From Anaerococcus mediterraneensis (GTDB taxonomy: Bacteria > Bacillota > Clostridia > Tissierellales > Peptoniphilaceae), in assembly GCF_900128415.1 (NCBI RefSeq), contig NZ_LT635772.1, positions 186,001 to 250,000 of the forward strand: DNA of 64,000 nt. Direction: 5' to 3'. Both the position numbers and the translations under genes were made by a program. Positions 37,408-46,783 of the stretch are shown piece after piece. The notes beneath the pieces are model-generated. The model had not been told where the DNA came from. It saw nothing but the letters and a program-made list of their open reading frames with translations, and made no database searches. Numbering within the stretch: position 1 is the stretch's first letter; each line of letters begins with the position of its first letter.

Positions 37408-37869
37408 TTAGTAATTATTTTGTTTTTTTTCTCTGTCTTTTTCGTTTGAAGATTGTTGTTTTTCTTGGTATTCTTGTCTGGTTAGAACATCTACAACATC
37501 CACATTTACTGTTACAACATCAAGGCCTGTCATCTCTTTTATATTTTGGCCTACTGCTTTTTGTATATCATTGAAGATCTGTCTAGCATTTTTACCGTAT
37601 TCAATGATTACATCTAGGTTTATCTTTGCTTCTCTCTCGCCAACTTCTACATTAACACCGGCTGTTTTCCTGTCGTTAGATCCAAAAAATGATCCGATAG
37701 AATCAGCTATATTGCCTTTCATTTCAAGAATACCATCTACATTGTTGATTGCTATTCTTGCAATTTTTGCTACAACCTTATCCTCGATTATAAGTTTACT
37801 TTCTTCGTATTCTAATTCCCTATCAGAATGAAGGTCTTTGTTTTCTACTGCTTTGCTGTTTTCTGTCAT
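37408..37869 (-). CDS. Asp23/Gls24 family envelope stress protein
   Basis: 153 residues, DUF322/Asp23 domain (VVAKIARIAINNVDGI, and DVVTVNVDVVDV). Acidic and hydrophilic, with Gln/Glu/Lys tails. In staphylococci Asp23 is membrane-tethered by AmaP and protects the envelope under alkaline and wall stress. Encoded last in an amaP-DUF2273-asp23 operon, the conserved arrangement. Confidence 0.9.
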   Translation of the reverse strand: MTENSKAVENKDLHSDRELEYEESKLIIEDKVVAKIARIAINNVDGILEMKGNIADSIGSFFGSNDRKTAGVNVEVGEREAKINLDVIIEYGKNARQIFNDIQKAVGQNIKEMTGLDVVTVNVDVVDVLTRQEYQEKQQSSNEKDREKKQNNY

Positions 37870-37879
37870 TTTTATCTCC

Positions 37880-38164
37880 TTAATTTAAAATTTTCCTAAT
37901 GATTTGAAGCGCTCTTACATCTTTATCAAAATAAGCTCCTATAAAATAGCCAATTATCATGACTACCCATATGCCCAAGGTCCTAAAGAAACCAAAGTTA
38001 AATAGGCAGATCAGTGTCAAAAGGCTTAGAATAAGAGAGTTTACCTTGCCTTTGTTTTTTTTGTAGAAATTAAGAAAAGATAATCTATTTCTTTCTTTAA
38101 TATCAAGTTTTCTCATTTCTACATCATATACGTTATAGTCTTTTTTATCTTCGATATTTTCCAT
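37880..38164 (-). CDS. DUF2273 small membrane protein
   Basis: 94 residues: charged N-terminus, then two hydrophobic helices (about 39-58 and 60-78) and a short basic tail. Position between amaP and asp23 and the length match DUF2273. Role not known beyond association with the Asp23 envelope system. Confidence 0.8.
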   Translation of the reverse strand: MENIEDKKDYNVYDVEMRKLDIKERNRLSFLNFYKKNKGKVNSLILSLLTLICLFNFGFFRTLGIWVVMIIGYFIGAYFDKDVRALQIIRKILN

Positions 38165-38165
38165 C

Positions 38166-38720
38166 TTATCTCTTCTCTATTTCTTTTTCTTTTTTATCTA
38201 GCTTTAAATCAAGCTTTACATCATCTATACCTGTAAAATCTTTAAGTCGTCCAATGATCTCTTCTCTTATCCTCTCAGAGAAATTATTTATATCATCATT
38301 TCCAAAATAATCCACTAGGGCCTTGGCTTGTATCTTTTCATTATCGACTATGACAGCCTTGGTTTTTATAGGTTTCACATCTATATACTTGGCAAGGGAT
38401 TTTTCCATAATAGCCTCTAGTGACCTCCTTGTAAGAAGGATGCTTCCCTTTTCATCTTCTATGAGAACATCAAAACCCCTGTTAGAATTTTTCTTAAGGA
38501 TTACAAGGATTATGATTGAAAATAAAACCAATAAAACACCGATACCAATGAAAAATCCTTTCATAAAGATCTCATTTGATATCAAAGTATTTAGGAATTC
38601 AACATCAGTAAAAAAATTACCAAGGCTATTAATATCAATTCCTAAAGCCAAAAACAAGGCTCCCAGTAGGAGTAAAATTATTAGCATAAAAGAATAAAGA
38701 AATTTCATAAATTTTCCCAT
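38166..38720 (-). CDS. amaP: Alkaline shock response membrane anchor protein
   Basis: 184 residues with two N-terminal membrane helices (about 6-27 and 51-75) and a cytoplasmic domain related to Asp23 (KTKAVIVDNEKIQAKALVDY). It is expected to dock Asp23 at the membrane. TAAGGAG precedes the ATG. First gene of the three-gene operon. Confidence 0.85.
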   Translation of the reverse strand: MGKFMKFLYSFMLIILLLLGALFLALGIDINSLGNFFTDVEFLNTLISNEIFMKGFFIGIGVLLVLFSIIILVILKKNSNRGFDVLIEDEKGSILLTRRSLEAIMEKSLAKYIDVKPIKTKAVIVDNEKIQAKALVDYFGNDDINNFSERIREEIIGRLKDFTGIDDVKLDLKLDKKEKEIEKR

Positions 38721-38761
38721 ATTTATCTCCTTAGTAAAATATTACCCTACTTGGATCCTCT

Positions 38762-40690
38762 TCAATCATTATCTTCTAATTTTAAATTAAGGTCTAACCA
38801 TGTTTCATCGAGGTCATCTCTCATATCTTCAAGGTCTTTCATTTCCCTAAAAAGTTCTGCAACTCGTATCTGATCATCATAAAAACCTTGGGTCAAGCTT
38901 TCTTTTGTGAGAGATTTTATTTTCCCGTCAATTTCACCCATATCTTTTTCGATATTTCTAATCTTGGTCTTTATGGCCCTTATCTCATCTCTTTTTAGTT
39001 TTTCCTTGGCCCTTTGTTTTCTAACCTCTGTCTTTGTGATCTTGGATTTTTCTTCTTCTGTAAGGCTTGCTTCTCTAATTTTTTCTAAATAATAATCATA
39101 ATTACCCAGATATAGGTCTATCCCATCAGATTTCATATCCAGGATTTTGGAGGCGATTTTATTTAAAAAATACCTATCGTGGGAGATAATGAGAAGTGTC
39201 CCCTCAAAATCTAGAATAGCATCTTCTAAGATCTCCTTGGAGTCAATATCTAGGTGGTTGGTAGGCTCATCCATAAGGATAAAATTGCAATCTGAAATCA
39301 TAAGTTTCAATAAGGAAATCCTCGCCCTCTCTCCCCCAGAAAGCTCACTAATTGGCCTATACACATCTGTATCGTAAAACATAAATTTAGCCAAAAAAGA
39401 CCTAATTTCATAATTTGTAAGCATAGGATAGGCGGCTCTGATTTCATCAAAAATCGTATTTTCTGTATCTAGGGATTTTTGTTCCTGGTCAAAATATCCA
39501 ATATTTACTGACTGACCAAGATTTATCTTGCCAACATCCCTTAGTTCCTCACCCAAAATCATCCTAAAAAGTGTGGTTTTTCCTACACCATTATCTCCAA
39601 TTATGGCTACCCTTTCTTTTCTGTAGATATCAAAAGAAATATTTTTGAATATCTTTTTTTGATCAAAGGATTTTTCTAAATTTTCTACCTTCAAAACATC
39701 CATACCAGATTGGATACGAGGGGTGAATTTTAAATTCATTGTATCGGCAAGCTCTACCGGCTTTTCTATTCTTTCCATTTTATCTAGGAGTTTTTGCCTA
39801 GACCTAGATTGAGAGATCCCCCTTTTTCTTTTGGATCCTCCTAGATTTTTAAGCCTATCTATGATCTCTTCTTGCCTTTCGATTTCTTTTTGCTGGCTCT
39901 TGTATTGGTGGATCCTTACCTGCCTATCTTTTTTTCTTTGGTCCATAAACTCAGTATAGTTTCCCTTATAGGATTCTAATTTTCCATTTTCTAAAACCAT
40001 CATTTGGTTGACTGTGGCATCTAAAAAATACCTGTCGTGGGAGATTATTATAGCCGATCCCTTATAGTTTTTTATAAAGTTTTCTAAAAATCTGATAGCC
40101 TTTATATCTAGGTGGTTTGTTGGCTCGTCTAATAAGAGTAGATCTGGCTTTTCTAAAAGAAGGCCTGCCAGCTCTACCCTAGCTTTTTGCCCGCCTGATA
40201 AGTCGGATATTTTTTTGTCAAATTCATCTTTTTCAAAACCCATAGCAGTCAGGGTCCCTTCAAGCTCACTTTTTATGGCGTAACCATTTTTTCTGTGAAA
40301 GATTTCTGACTTGTGGGTGTATTCATCCATAATCTGCTCAAGTTTAGCCTTATCTTTTTCTACCGACATGGCTTTTTCTAGATTTCTGATCTCTTTTTCT
40401 AGCTTTATAATATCATCAAAAACTGACAGGCAATACTCATATATGGTCATCTGACTATCTAGGGATAAGATCTGCTTTAGGTAACCAACCTTGACTTGGT
40501 CTGGTATAAAAATCTTTCCCTCATCAGGCCTAATGCTTCCTGTCAAAATATTAAAAAGGGTAGACTTGCCAGCACCGTTTACACCAACAAGTCCTGCCTT
40601 ATCCCCCTTTTCTAAATTAAAACTTAGCCTAGAAAATATCTCCTTGTTGGGATATTCCTTGGCTAAGTTTGATACATTGAGTACATTCAT
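38762..40690 (-). CDS. ABC-F family ATPase
   Basis: 642 residues with two ABC domains and no membrane helices. Walker A sites GVNGAGKST and GDNGVGKTT, signatures LSGGQKARV and LSGGERARI, both Walker B DEPTNHLD, an interdomain linker (about 240-320), and a charged C-terminal coiled coil. This is the ribosome-associated ABC-F group (YdiF/Uup-like), which works on stalled or initiating ribosomes; some confer antibiotic resistance. Resistance is not implied here. Stop one base before the rex stop region, in a run with rex and typA. Confidence 0.9.
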   Translation of the reverse strand: MNVLNVSNLAKEYPNKEIFSRLSFNLEKGDKAGLVGVNGAGKSTLFNILTGSIRPDEGKIFIPDQVKVGYLKQILSLDSQMTIYEYCLSVFDDIIKLEKEIRNLEKAMSVEKDKAKLEQIMDEYTHKSEIFHRKNGYAIKSELEGTLTAMGFEKDEFDKKISDLSGGQKARVELAGLLLEKPDLLLLDEPTNHLDIKAIRFLENFIKNYKGSAIIISHDRYFLDATVNQMMVLENGKLESYKGNYTEFMDQRKKDRQVRIHQYKSQQKEIERQEEIIDRLKNLGGSKRKRGISQSRSRQKLLDKMERIEKPVELADTMNLKFTPRIQSGMDVLKVENLEKSFDQKKIFKNISFDIYRKERVAIIGDNGVGKTTLFRMILGEELRDVGKINLGQSVNIGYFDQEQKSLDTENTIFDEIRAAYPMLTNYEIRSFLAKFMFYDTDVYRPISELSGGERARISLLKLMISDCNFILMDEPTNHLDIDSKEILEDAILDFEGTLLIISHDRYFLNKIASKILDMKSDGIDLYLGNYDYYLEKIREASLTEEEKSKITKTEVRKQRAKEKLKRDEIRAIKTKIRNIEKDMGEIDGKIKSLTKESLTQGFYDDQIRVAELFREMKDLEDMRDDLDETWLDLNLKLEDND

Positions 40691-41326
40691 TTAAAATATA
40701 AAATCCTCTGGCGAATTCATAAAATAAGTCAAGGTAAATAGTGATTCGTCCAAGTGAACAGATTCTATAACTGTGCCATTTTTAACTTTTAAATCTACTG
40801 GAGAGAAGTTCCAAATTCCCTTTACTCCACATTCACAAAGTATATCTGCCAAGTCTTGGGCAGCTTTTTTTGGTGTAGCTATTATGCCGATATCAACAGG
40901 GTTTTTTTCTAAAAAATCTCTTAAGTCTTTTATATCACGAACTTCTACCCCATCTTCTGCATCTTTTCTGCTTTCCACATCAAAAACCGCTTCAAAATTA
41001 TAGCCCAAATCTCCGAAAGATTTGTATTTATAAAGAGCATGGCCTATATTACCATAGCCCAAGAGGACTATTTTATATTTTTTGTCAACTCCTATTATCT
41101 TTGATAGCTCAGCTATAAGCTCTTTTACATTGTAGCCATATCCTTGTTGGCCAAAGCAACCAAAATGGTTTAGGTCTTGTCTGATTTGACTAGCTGTAAG
41201 TCCTGTGATTTCTGATAATTCTTTGGAGGATACTCTTATAATCCCCTTTTCATTAATACTTTCTAAATACCTATAGTATTTTGGTAATCGTTTGATTACT
41301 GATAAAGAAATATTTTGTTTATTCAT
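40691..41326 (-). CDS. rex: Redox-sensing transcriptional repressor Rex
   Basis: 211 residues. N-terminal winged HTH (RLPKYYRYLESINEKG, ITGLTASQIRQDL) and a Rossmann NAD-binding domain (GYGNIGHAL). Rex represses fermentation and redox genes when NADH is low. Overlaps the preceding membrane protein gene by 8 bases and adjoins the ABC-F gene. No obvious Rex operator was found in the window by eye. Confidence 0.94.
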   Translation of the reverse strand: MNKQNISLSVIKRLPKYYRYLESINEKGIIRVSSKELSEITGLTASQIRQDLNHFGCFGQQGYGYNVKELIAELSKIIGVDKKYKIVLLGYGNIGHALYKYKSFGDLGYNFEAVFDVESRKDAEDGVEVRDIKDLRDFLEKNPVDIGIIATPKKAAQDLADILCECGVKGIWNFSPVDLKVKNGTVIESVHLDESLFTLTYFMNSPEDFIF

Positions 41327-41918
41327 AAATTTTTATCTCCGATCCATCGCTATCCTCATCATTTAAAATATGAGAATTTAGTATCTGTCTATCCTCGTCA
41401 GTCAAGCCATCATTTTTTTCATTCTCTTCAATATCTTTTATGATTTCATCTAGTTTTGCATCTCTAATCTGTCTTATTTCTTCCTCAGTCAAATTTTTAT
41501 CTTCTGCTGGTTTTGTATTATTTAGCATAAGACTTAGCATTTGCATGATATAGACAACTAACAAGCTTGAATAAAATATGAATTGGTTATTTTTTATAAA
41601 AAACTCACTATGTATGACTATGTTTGTGGGTAGTCCCTTTATAAACATAGCAATAGCTGATAGGCCGTGGATTGATAGAGCTCCAAAGGCCAAGCTTGTT
41701 ATTATGGCTACAAATATGGAAAAACCCTTAGCATTTTTATTCAAAAATACATCAAATCCATATATTAGCATAAAAGTCCAAGATAGGATAAAGGATACAT
41801 ACCACAAGAGTGATACTATCCATTCATCCGTATATCTTTGAGAAATAGTTAGGGCAAATAAAGCAATTATGAAAAATACCAAGATCTTGCTGATGGTTCT
41901 TTCAAATTTATTTTCCAA
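41319..41918 (-). CDS. Membrane protein of unknown function between typA and rex
   Basis: 199 residues with four predicted helices (about 10-27, 36-57, 66-90, 111-133) and an acidic, helical cytoplasmic tail from 135 (rich in Glu, Asp and Lys). No recognised family. Overlap with rex suggests coupled expression. Confidence 0.65.
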   Translation of the reverse strand: MENKFERTISKILVFFIIALFALTISQRYTDEWIVSLLWYVSFILSWTFMLIYGFDVFLNKNAKGFSIFVAIITSLAFGALSIHGLSAIAMFIKGLPTNIVIHSEFFIKNNQFIFYSSLLVVYIMQMLSLMLNNTKPAEDKNLTEEEIRQIRDAKLDEIIKDIEENEKNDGLTDEDRQILNSHILNDEDSDGSEIKIYE

Positions 41919-41927
41919 AGCTTTCTC

Positions 41928-43745
41928 CTATTTTTTTGATTTGTACCTCTTTGTAGCATCTAGGATTTTCTTTCTAATCCTGAGATTGTTAGGTGTGATC
42001 TCTATTAGCTCATCTTCTTCTACAAACTCCATCATCTCCTCTACACTCATCTTTTTGGCTGGTGTTAGGATAATGGCATCATCATTGCCGCTTGCTCTTG
42101 TATTGGTCATTTTCTTTTTTCTGCAGACATTGACATCAATATCAAGACCCTTGGCATTGGACCCAACTATAAGACCCTCATAAATTTCTTCGCCAGGTTC
42201 TATAAATAGTTGGCCTCTGGATTGGGCTGCATTTAGGCCATAGGCGGTTGCAAGACCCTTTTCTGTCGCTATAAGAGAACCTAACTGCCTATGGTCTAGG
42301 TCTCCCTTGTACCTGTCATATCCCTCAAACTCTGTATTTAAAATACCTGTACCCTTGGTATCGGTCATAAATTCTGTCCTATAGCCGATTAGACCTCTGG
42401 CTGGTATCCTAAATACTAGTCTAGAATAGCCTGATGCTGATGGGTGCATATCTATCATTTCACCCTTTCTGCGACCAAGTTTTTCTATTATTGATCCTGT
42501 ATAAGCTTCATCTACATCTATTGTAGCAATCTCTATTGGCTCAAGCTTTTTGCCATTTTCATCTTCTTTGTACATTACTTCTGGTTTTGAAACTTGGAAC
42601 TCATAGCCTTCCCTGCGTAGGTTTTCTATGAGGACTGATAGGTGGAGTTCGCCCCTGCCTGAAACCTTGAAGGCCTCAGTTGTATCTGTGTTTTCTACCC
42701 TCAAAGAAACATCAGTTTCTGCTTCTTTAAATAGCCTATCTCTGATGTGGCGGCTTGTGACATACTTGCCATCACGACCTGCAAATGGTGAGTCATTTAC
42801 AGAAAAAGTCATAGATAGGGTTGGCTCTGAGATTTTTGTAAACTCAATTGGGCTGTGGTCAGCCTCTGTTCCTATAGTATCTCCAATATTTATATCTTCC
42901 ATACCTGATAGGGCTACTATGGAGCCGAATTTTGATTTTTCTACCTCTACCCTATTTAGGCCATCAAATTCATAAATTGTCACGATTTTAGATTTTACAA
43001 GCCTGTCTGGTTCGTTGTAATTGACTATGACAGCTTGGTCATTTTTTCTAATAACTCCGCTTTCAACCTTGCCTATAGCAATTGTGCCTAGGTAGTCATT
43101 GTAGTCTGTAGTTGACACTAGGACCTTAAAACCAGCATTTTCCTCTGCTTCAAAAGCTGGGGTGTAGTCTATGATTGTATCTAAAAGATCTGTCATATCT
43201 TCTTTTACAGTTCCCTTTTCATTTGAAGCCCAACCTTGTTTGGCTGATGCATATACAAAAGGAGACTCTAGGTAGGACTCATCGGCATCTAGGGAAATAA
43301 ATAAGTCCAAGATCTCATCTTCTACTTCATCAATCCTCTCATCTGGCCTATCTACCTTGTTGATACAAACTATAGCTGGTAATCCTAGCTCTATAGCCTT
43401 TTTTAGGACGAATTTTGTTTGTGGCATTGGCCCTTCGTGGCTATCTACAACAAGGACAACTGACTCAGCCATATTCAAAACCCTCTCTACCTCTCCACCA
43501 AAATCAGCGTGGCCTGGGGTATCGATTATATTTATTTTCTTATCTTTATAGTAAACAGCAGTATTTTTTGCAAGAATGGTTATACCCCTTTCTTTTTCTA
43601 TACTGCCTGAGTCCATGACCCTTTCTTTTATCTCTTCGTTATCTCTAAATAAACCTGATGTTTTTAATAGACCATCTACAAGTGTTGTCTTTCCGTGGTC
43701 TACGTGGGCAATTATTGCTACATTTCTAACATCTTCTCTTAACAT
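41928..43745 (-). CDS. typA: GTPase TypA/BipA
   Basis: 605 residues from ATG 43745 (AGAAGGA before it); upstream ATGs lack a ribosome site and would add residues absent from the family. EF-G-like G domain with HVDHGKTT and NKVD, domains II-IV, and the BipA-specific C-terminus. It acts on ribosomes during stress and low temperature. First of a typA-(membrane protein)-rex-ABC-F run. Confidence 0.95.
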   Translation of the reverse strand: MLREDVRNVAIIAHVDHGKTTLVDGLLKTSGLFRDNEEIKERVMDSGSIEKERGITILAKNTAVYYKDKKINIIDTPGHADFGGEVERVLNMAESVVLVVDSHEGPMPQTKFVLKKAIELGLPAIVCINKVDRPDERIDEVEDEILDLFISLDADESYLESPFVYASAKQGWASNEKGTVKEDMTDLLDTIIDYTPAFEAEENAGFKVLVSTTDYNDYLGTIAIGKVESGVIRKNDQAVIVNYNEPDRLVKSKIVTIYEFDGLNRVEVEKSKFGSIVALSGMEDINIGDTIGTEADHSPIEFTKISEPTLSMTFSVNDSPFAGRDGKYVTSRHIRDRLFKEAETDVSLRVENTDTTEAFKVSGRGELHLSVLIENLRREGYEFQVSKPEVMYKEDENGKKLEPIEIATIDVDEAYTGSIIEKLGRRKGEMIDMHPSASGYSRLVFRIPARGLIGYRTEFMTDTKGTGILNTEFEGYDRYKGDLDHRQLGSLIATEKGLATAYGLNAAQSRGQLFIEPGEEIYEGLIVGSNAKGLDIDVNVCRKKKMTNTRASGNDDAIILTPAKKMSVEEMMEFVEEDELIEITPNNLRIRKKILDATKRYKSKK

Positions 43746-43822
43746 AAATCCTTCTTTCATTACTAACAAATTCTATCAATATATTATACCTAACGTTAAT
43801 AAATTATCAATAACTATCATTA

Positions 43823-43861
43823 AAAAACATCTCTTGGATTTTTTTTACCAAAGAGATGTTT
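43823..43861 (-). terminator. Terminator of the RsbW-like gene
   Basis: AACATCTCTT and AAGAGATGTT arms (43828-43837 region and 43851-43860) with a single bulge; T-run on the minus strand. It lies between this gene and typA. Confidence 0.7.
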
Positions 43862-44241
43862 TATATCTTATTTAAAATAAGACAGGCTATAGTATTTTTA
43901 TCAATAATCATTTGATCAGACAATTTTTCTACTAGGGCTATGCCTCTACCATTTTCTGCAAACCTATCACAAGATCCACCTCTTGCTATCCCCTTGCCCT
44001 CATCAGTGACTTTTAGGTATAAAAACCTATCGCTAACCATGGCATTGACTACTATTTTTTTCTTTATATCTTTCTGATTGCCATGTTTATAGGAGTTGGC
44101 CATAAGCTCATCTAGGATCAGTTTGAACCTAAAAATAATATCTTCTTGGTAGGACCTATCCTCTAGCAGGTCAATAAAATCATCCCTAATTTTTTTTATA
44201 TTTTTAAGGTCAGAATTGACGACCGTCCTTATTATTTCCAT
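43861..44241 (-). CDS. RsbW/SpoIIAB-like HATPase_c serine kinase (anti-sigma-type)
   Basis: 126 residues. Only the GHKL ATPase fold is present: N-box LDELMANSYKHG, G1 box TDEGKGI, and G2 region ENGRGIAL. Such small proteins phosphorylate an STAS anti-anti-sigma factor or bind a sigma factor. No partner gene lies beside it, so target is unknown. Confidence 0.75.
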   Translation of the reverse strand: MEIIRTVVNSDLKNIKKIRDDFIDLLEDRSYQEDIIFRFKLILDELMANSYKHGNQKDIKKKIVVNAMVSDRFLYLKVTDEGKGIARGGSCDRFAENGRGIALVEKLSDQMIIDKNTIACLILNKI

Positions 44242-44348
44242 ACTATTCCCTCATCTAAAATGTTTATACCCATTTTTGATAATAAGTATAGCTTGTGTAA
44301 AATATTGTTAATATTCTAGGTCCCTATTTTTTTTATATGAAAATGTGG

Positions 44349-44354
44349 TATAAT
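44349..44354 (+). promoter_or_regulatory. -10 box of the rubredoxin promoter
   Basis: TATAAT preceded by TGTGG, close to an extended -10; the -35 is weak (T-rich). Confidence 0.5.
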
Positions 44355-44385
44355 GGATCCATAGTAAAAATGAAAGGAGATTTTT

Positions 44386-44544
44386 ATGAAATACGTATGT
44401 ACAGCATGTGGATTTATCTATGATCCAGCAGAAGGTGATGTTGATAACGGAGTAGAAGCAGGTACAGAATTTGATCAACTTCCAGAAGATTGGGTTTGCC
44501 CAGTATGTGGAGTTGGCAAAGACATGTTCGAAGCTCAAGAATAA
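44386..44544 (+). CDS. Rubredoxin
   Basis: 52 residues, with the four iron-ligand cysteines in two CxxCG pairs (Cys5/Cys8 and Cys38/Cys41) and the family [11 protein letters not shown] and LPEDWVCP segments. A small one-electron carrier, typically for NADH-driven oxygen or peroxide reduction in anaerobes. AAAGGAG lies nine bases before the ATG. Monocistronic, with its own promoter and terminator. Confidence 0.97.
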   Translation: MKYVCTACGFIYDPAEGDVDNGVEAGTEFDQLPEDWVCPVCGVGKDMFEAQE

Positions 44545-44551
44545 TCAATCA

Positions 44552-44578
44552 AAAAGAGGCTTTTGCCTCTTTTATTTT
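44552..44578 (+). terminator. Rubredoxin terminator
   Basis: AAAAGAGGC/GCCTCTTTT (44552-44560, 44565-44573) and T's. Confidence 0.9.
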
Positions 44579-44604
44579 TTATAAAATTGTGATTAAAAGA
44601 TATA

Positions 44605-44671
44605 CAAAAAAAAGAAAACCCTCGGTTTATCTTGTAGTTTTATAGGCTAAAAGATAGGTTCTGAGGGTTTT
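44605..44671 (-). terminator. Terminator of the sugar-acid operon
   Basis: AAAACCCTC (44615-44623) pairs with GAGGGTTTT (44663-44671), with a further inner AAGATA-type stem; the A-run at 44606-44613 gives T's on the minus strand. Confidence 0.75.
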
Positions 44672-44681
44672 ATTTTATTTT

Positions 44682-45344
44682 TTATAAGTCTTGGTCTCTT
44701 AAATAGTCGTGAAATTCTTTAAAAGATTCAAAAACTAGGTCAGCATCAGCCTTTATTTCATCACTTTGGTCTATATCTAGGATTAAAACAGCCTTGGCTT
44801 TTGAAAGTCTAGCAGCTCTGATGCCTGTATTTGAGTCCTCTAGTACAAAGGTGTTTTCTGGTTTTGATCCCAAAAGCTCCATAGTTTTATTAAAAATCAT
44901 AGGACTGGGTTTGCATTCTTTTACCTGGTCACCTGTTACTATTAGGTCAAAAAATTTCCTCGCATCTATTTCTTCTTTGCCATAGAGGCTATCAAGCCTA
45001 TCCATGCTAGATGCTGTAGCCATTGCAAGCTTATATCCCTTTTCCTTTAGGTAGGTTAAAAGCTCTATGGTATAGGCTTTGTACAAAGACCCCTGGTGGT
45101 TATTTATCAAATCACTTCTCATCTGGTTCATCTCTAAATTTATGGCCTTAGCTTTTTCTTTAGAAAAGCCAAATTTTTCAGAAATTATATCAGTTGTTTC
45201 ATCGAAGTTTTTGCCATTTATGATTTTTTTGACACCAAGGTCAAAATCAAAACCATATTTATCGGCCATTGCCTGCCAAGTTTTATAATAAATTTTTTCT
45301 GAGTCTAGGAGCGTCCCGTCATTGTCAAAGATAAAAGTATCCAT
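44682..45344 (-). CDS. HAD-superfamily phosphatase/phosphomutase-like protein
   Basis: 220 residues from ATG 45344, two bases after the gnd stop (TAGCCATG), so coupled with gnd. N-terminal FDNDGTLLDS carries the nucleophile Asp7 and acid Asp9; a helical cap follows, then VTGDQVKECKPSP and VLEDSNTGIRAA. This is subfamily I, like beta-phosphoglucomutase or 2-deoxyglucose-6-phosphatase. It may dephosphorylate a sugar-phosphate from the same operon. Last gene of the operon. Confidence 0.8.
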   Translation of the reverse strand: MDTFIFDNDGTLLDSEKIYYKTWQAMADKYGFDFDLGVKKIINGKNFDETTDIISEKFGFSKEKAKAINLEMNQMRSDLINNHQGSLYKAYTIELLTYLKEKGYKLAMATASSMDRLDSLYGKEEIDARKFFDLIVTGDQVKECKPSPMIFNKTMELLGSKPENTFVLEDSNTGIRAARLSKAKAVLILDIDQSDEIKADADLVFESFKEFHDYLRDQDL

Positions 45345-45346
45345 GG

Positions 45347-46783
45347 CTATTTGGTCCAATCCTCCTCACGGTTTTCATCCCATTTATAATGGAAGGTACC
45401 GTCTTTATCTACTCTCTTGTAGGTGTGGGCTCCAAAATAATCTCTTTGGGCCTGGATCATATTTGCTGATAAAACAGCAGACCTGTAGCTATCGTAGTAG
45501 CTTAGGGCGCTTGTAAAGCCTGGTACAGCAAGACCTGCCATGATAGCCATACTTGTTACTTCTCTAGCAGCTTCTTGGTAGGATTCTGCTATTTCTTTGA
45601 AGTAATCATCTAACAAGATATTTTCTAGTTTTGGATTTTTGTCAAAGGCTTCCATAATTTTTTCTAGGAATTGAGCCCTGATTATGCAACCACCCCTAAA
45701 TATACTTGCTATCTCTTTATAATCTAAATCCCAACCGTATTTGTCACTAGCCTCACGATAAAGGGTAAAACCTTGGGCATAGGACATGATTTTTGAAAAA
45801 TATAGGGCCTTTCTGATTTTTTCTATGAGTTCATCATTTACTTCTACAGATTTTTCTTCTGGTCCTTTTAAAACCTTAGATGCTGCTAGCCTATCTTCTT
45901 TCATAGCAGAGATATATCTAGCAAAAAGTGCTGCATTTATTGTTGGTAGGGCAACTCCCATATTTAGGGCTGTTTCGCTTGTCCATTTGCCTGTACCCTT
46001 GTTACCGGCCATGTCCAAAATTATATCTATGATTGGTTTGCCTGTTTCCTTATCATATTTAGTTAAAATATCAGATGTGATTTCTATTAGGTAGGAATCA
46101 AGCTCGCCCTCATTCCACTTTTTGAAAATATTCGCCAAGTCTTTGACATCTATTTTTAGGTGGTTTCTCATTATATCATAGGCTTCTGCTATTAACTGCA
46201 TATCGCCATATTCTATTCCATTGTGGACCATTTTTACAAAATGACCTGCCCCGTCCTTGCCAATATAGGTTACACAAGGCTTGCCATCACTTGGTGCTTT
46301 GGCAGAAATCTCCTCTAGGATTGGTCTTATTTCTTCGTAAGCTTCTTTTTCTCCACCTGGCATGAGGCTTGGACCTTTTAGAGCTCCTTCTTCTCCACCA
46401 GATACTCCCATACCTATAAAATTGATTTTTAAATCTCTAAATTTTTTGGACCTTCGGATTGTGTCATGGTAGTTGGCATTGCCGCAGTCTACTATGACAT
46501 CACCATTATCTAAAAATGGTGCGACCTTATCAATCATGCTGTCTGTAGCCTCTCCAGCTAGGACCATGATCAAGATTGTCCTTGGTTTTTCGATTGATTC
46601 TACAAAATCTTTTATATCATAAGAGTCAATTAGGTTTTTATCCGGGTGGTTTTTTTTAATTTTTTGTGTTAAATCGTCTGTTATATTGTATATAGCTACG
46701 TTATGGCCCCTGCTTTCAAGGTTTAGGGCTAGGCTTGAGCCCATAACTCCCATTCCCATAACGCCAATTTTTGCTTTAGTCAT
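45347..46783 (-). CDS. gnd: 6-phosphogluconate dehydrogenase (decarboxylating)
   Basis: 478 residues from ATG 46783, five bases after GGGAG; it overlaps uxuA by 8 bases. N-terminal Rossmann fold (GVMGMGVMGSSLALNL), GVSGGEEGALKGPSLMPGG, and a C-terminal helical domain with GNKGTGKW and CIIRAQFLE. It converts 6-phosphogluconate to ribulose 5-phosphate and CO2 with reduction of NAD(P). In this operon it may drain 6-phosphogluconate formed from PTS-imported gluconate. Confidence 0.94.
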   Translation of the reverse strand: MTKAKIGVMGMGVMGSSLALNLESRGHNVAIYNITDDLTQKIKKNHPDKNLIDSYDIKDFVESIEKPRTILIMVLAGEATDSMIDKVAPFLDNGDVIVDCGNANYHDTIRRSKKFRDLKINFIGMGVSGGEEGALKGPSLMPGGEKEAYEEIRPILEEISAKAPSDGKPCVTYIGKDGAGHFVKMVHNGIEYGDMQLIAEAYDIMRNHLKIDVKDLANIFKKWNEGELDSYLIEITSDILTKYDKETGKPIIDIILDMAGNKGTGKWTSETALNMGVALPTINAALFARYISAMKEDRLAASKVLKGPEEKSVEVNDELIEKIRKALYFSKIMSYAQGFTLYREASDKYGWDLDYKEIASIFRGGCIIRAQFLEKIMEAFDKNPKLENILLDDYFKEIAESYQEAAREVTSMAIMAGLAVPGFTSALSYYDSYRSAVLSANMIQAQRDYFGAHTYKRVDKDGTFHYKWDENREEDWTK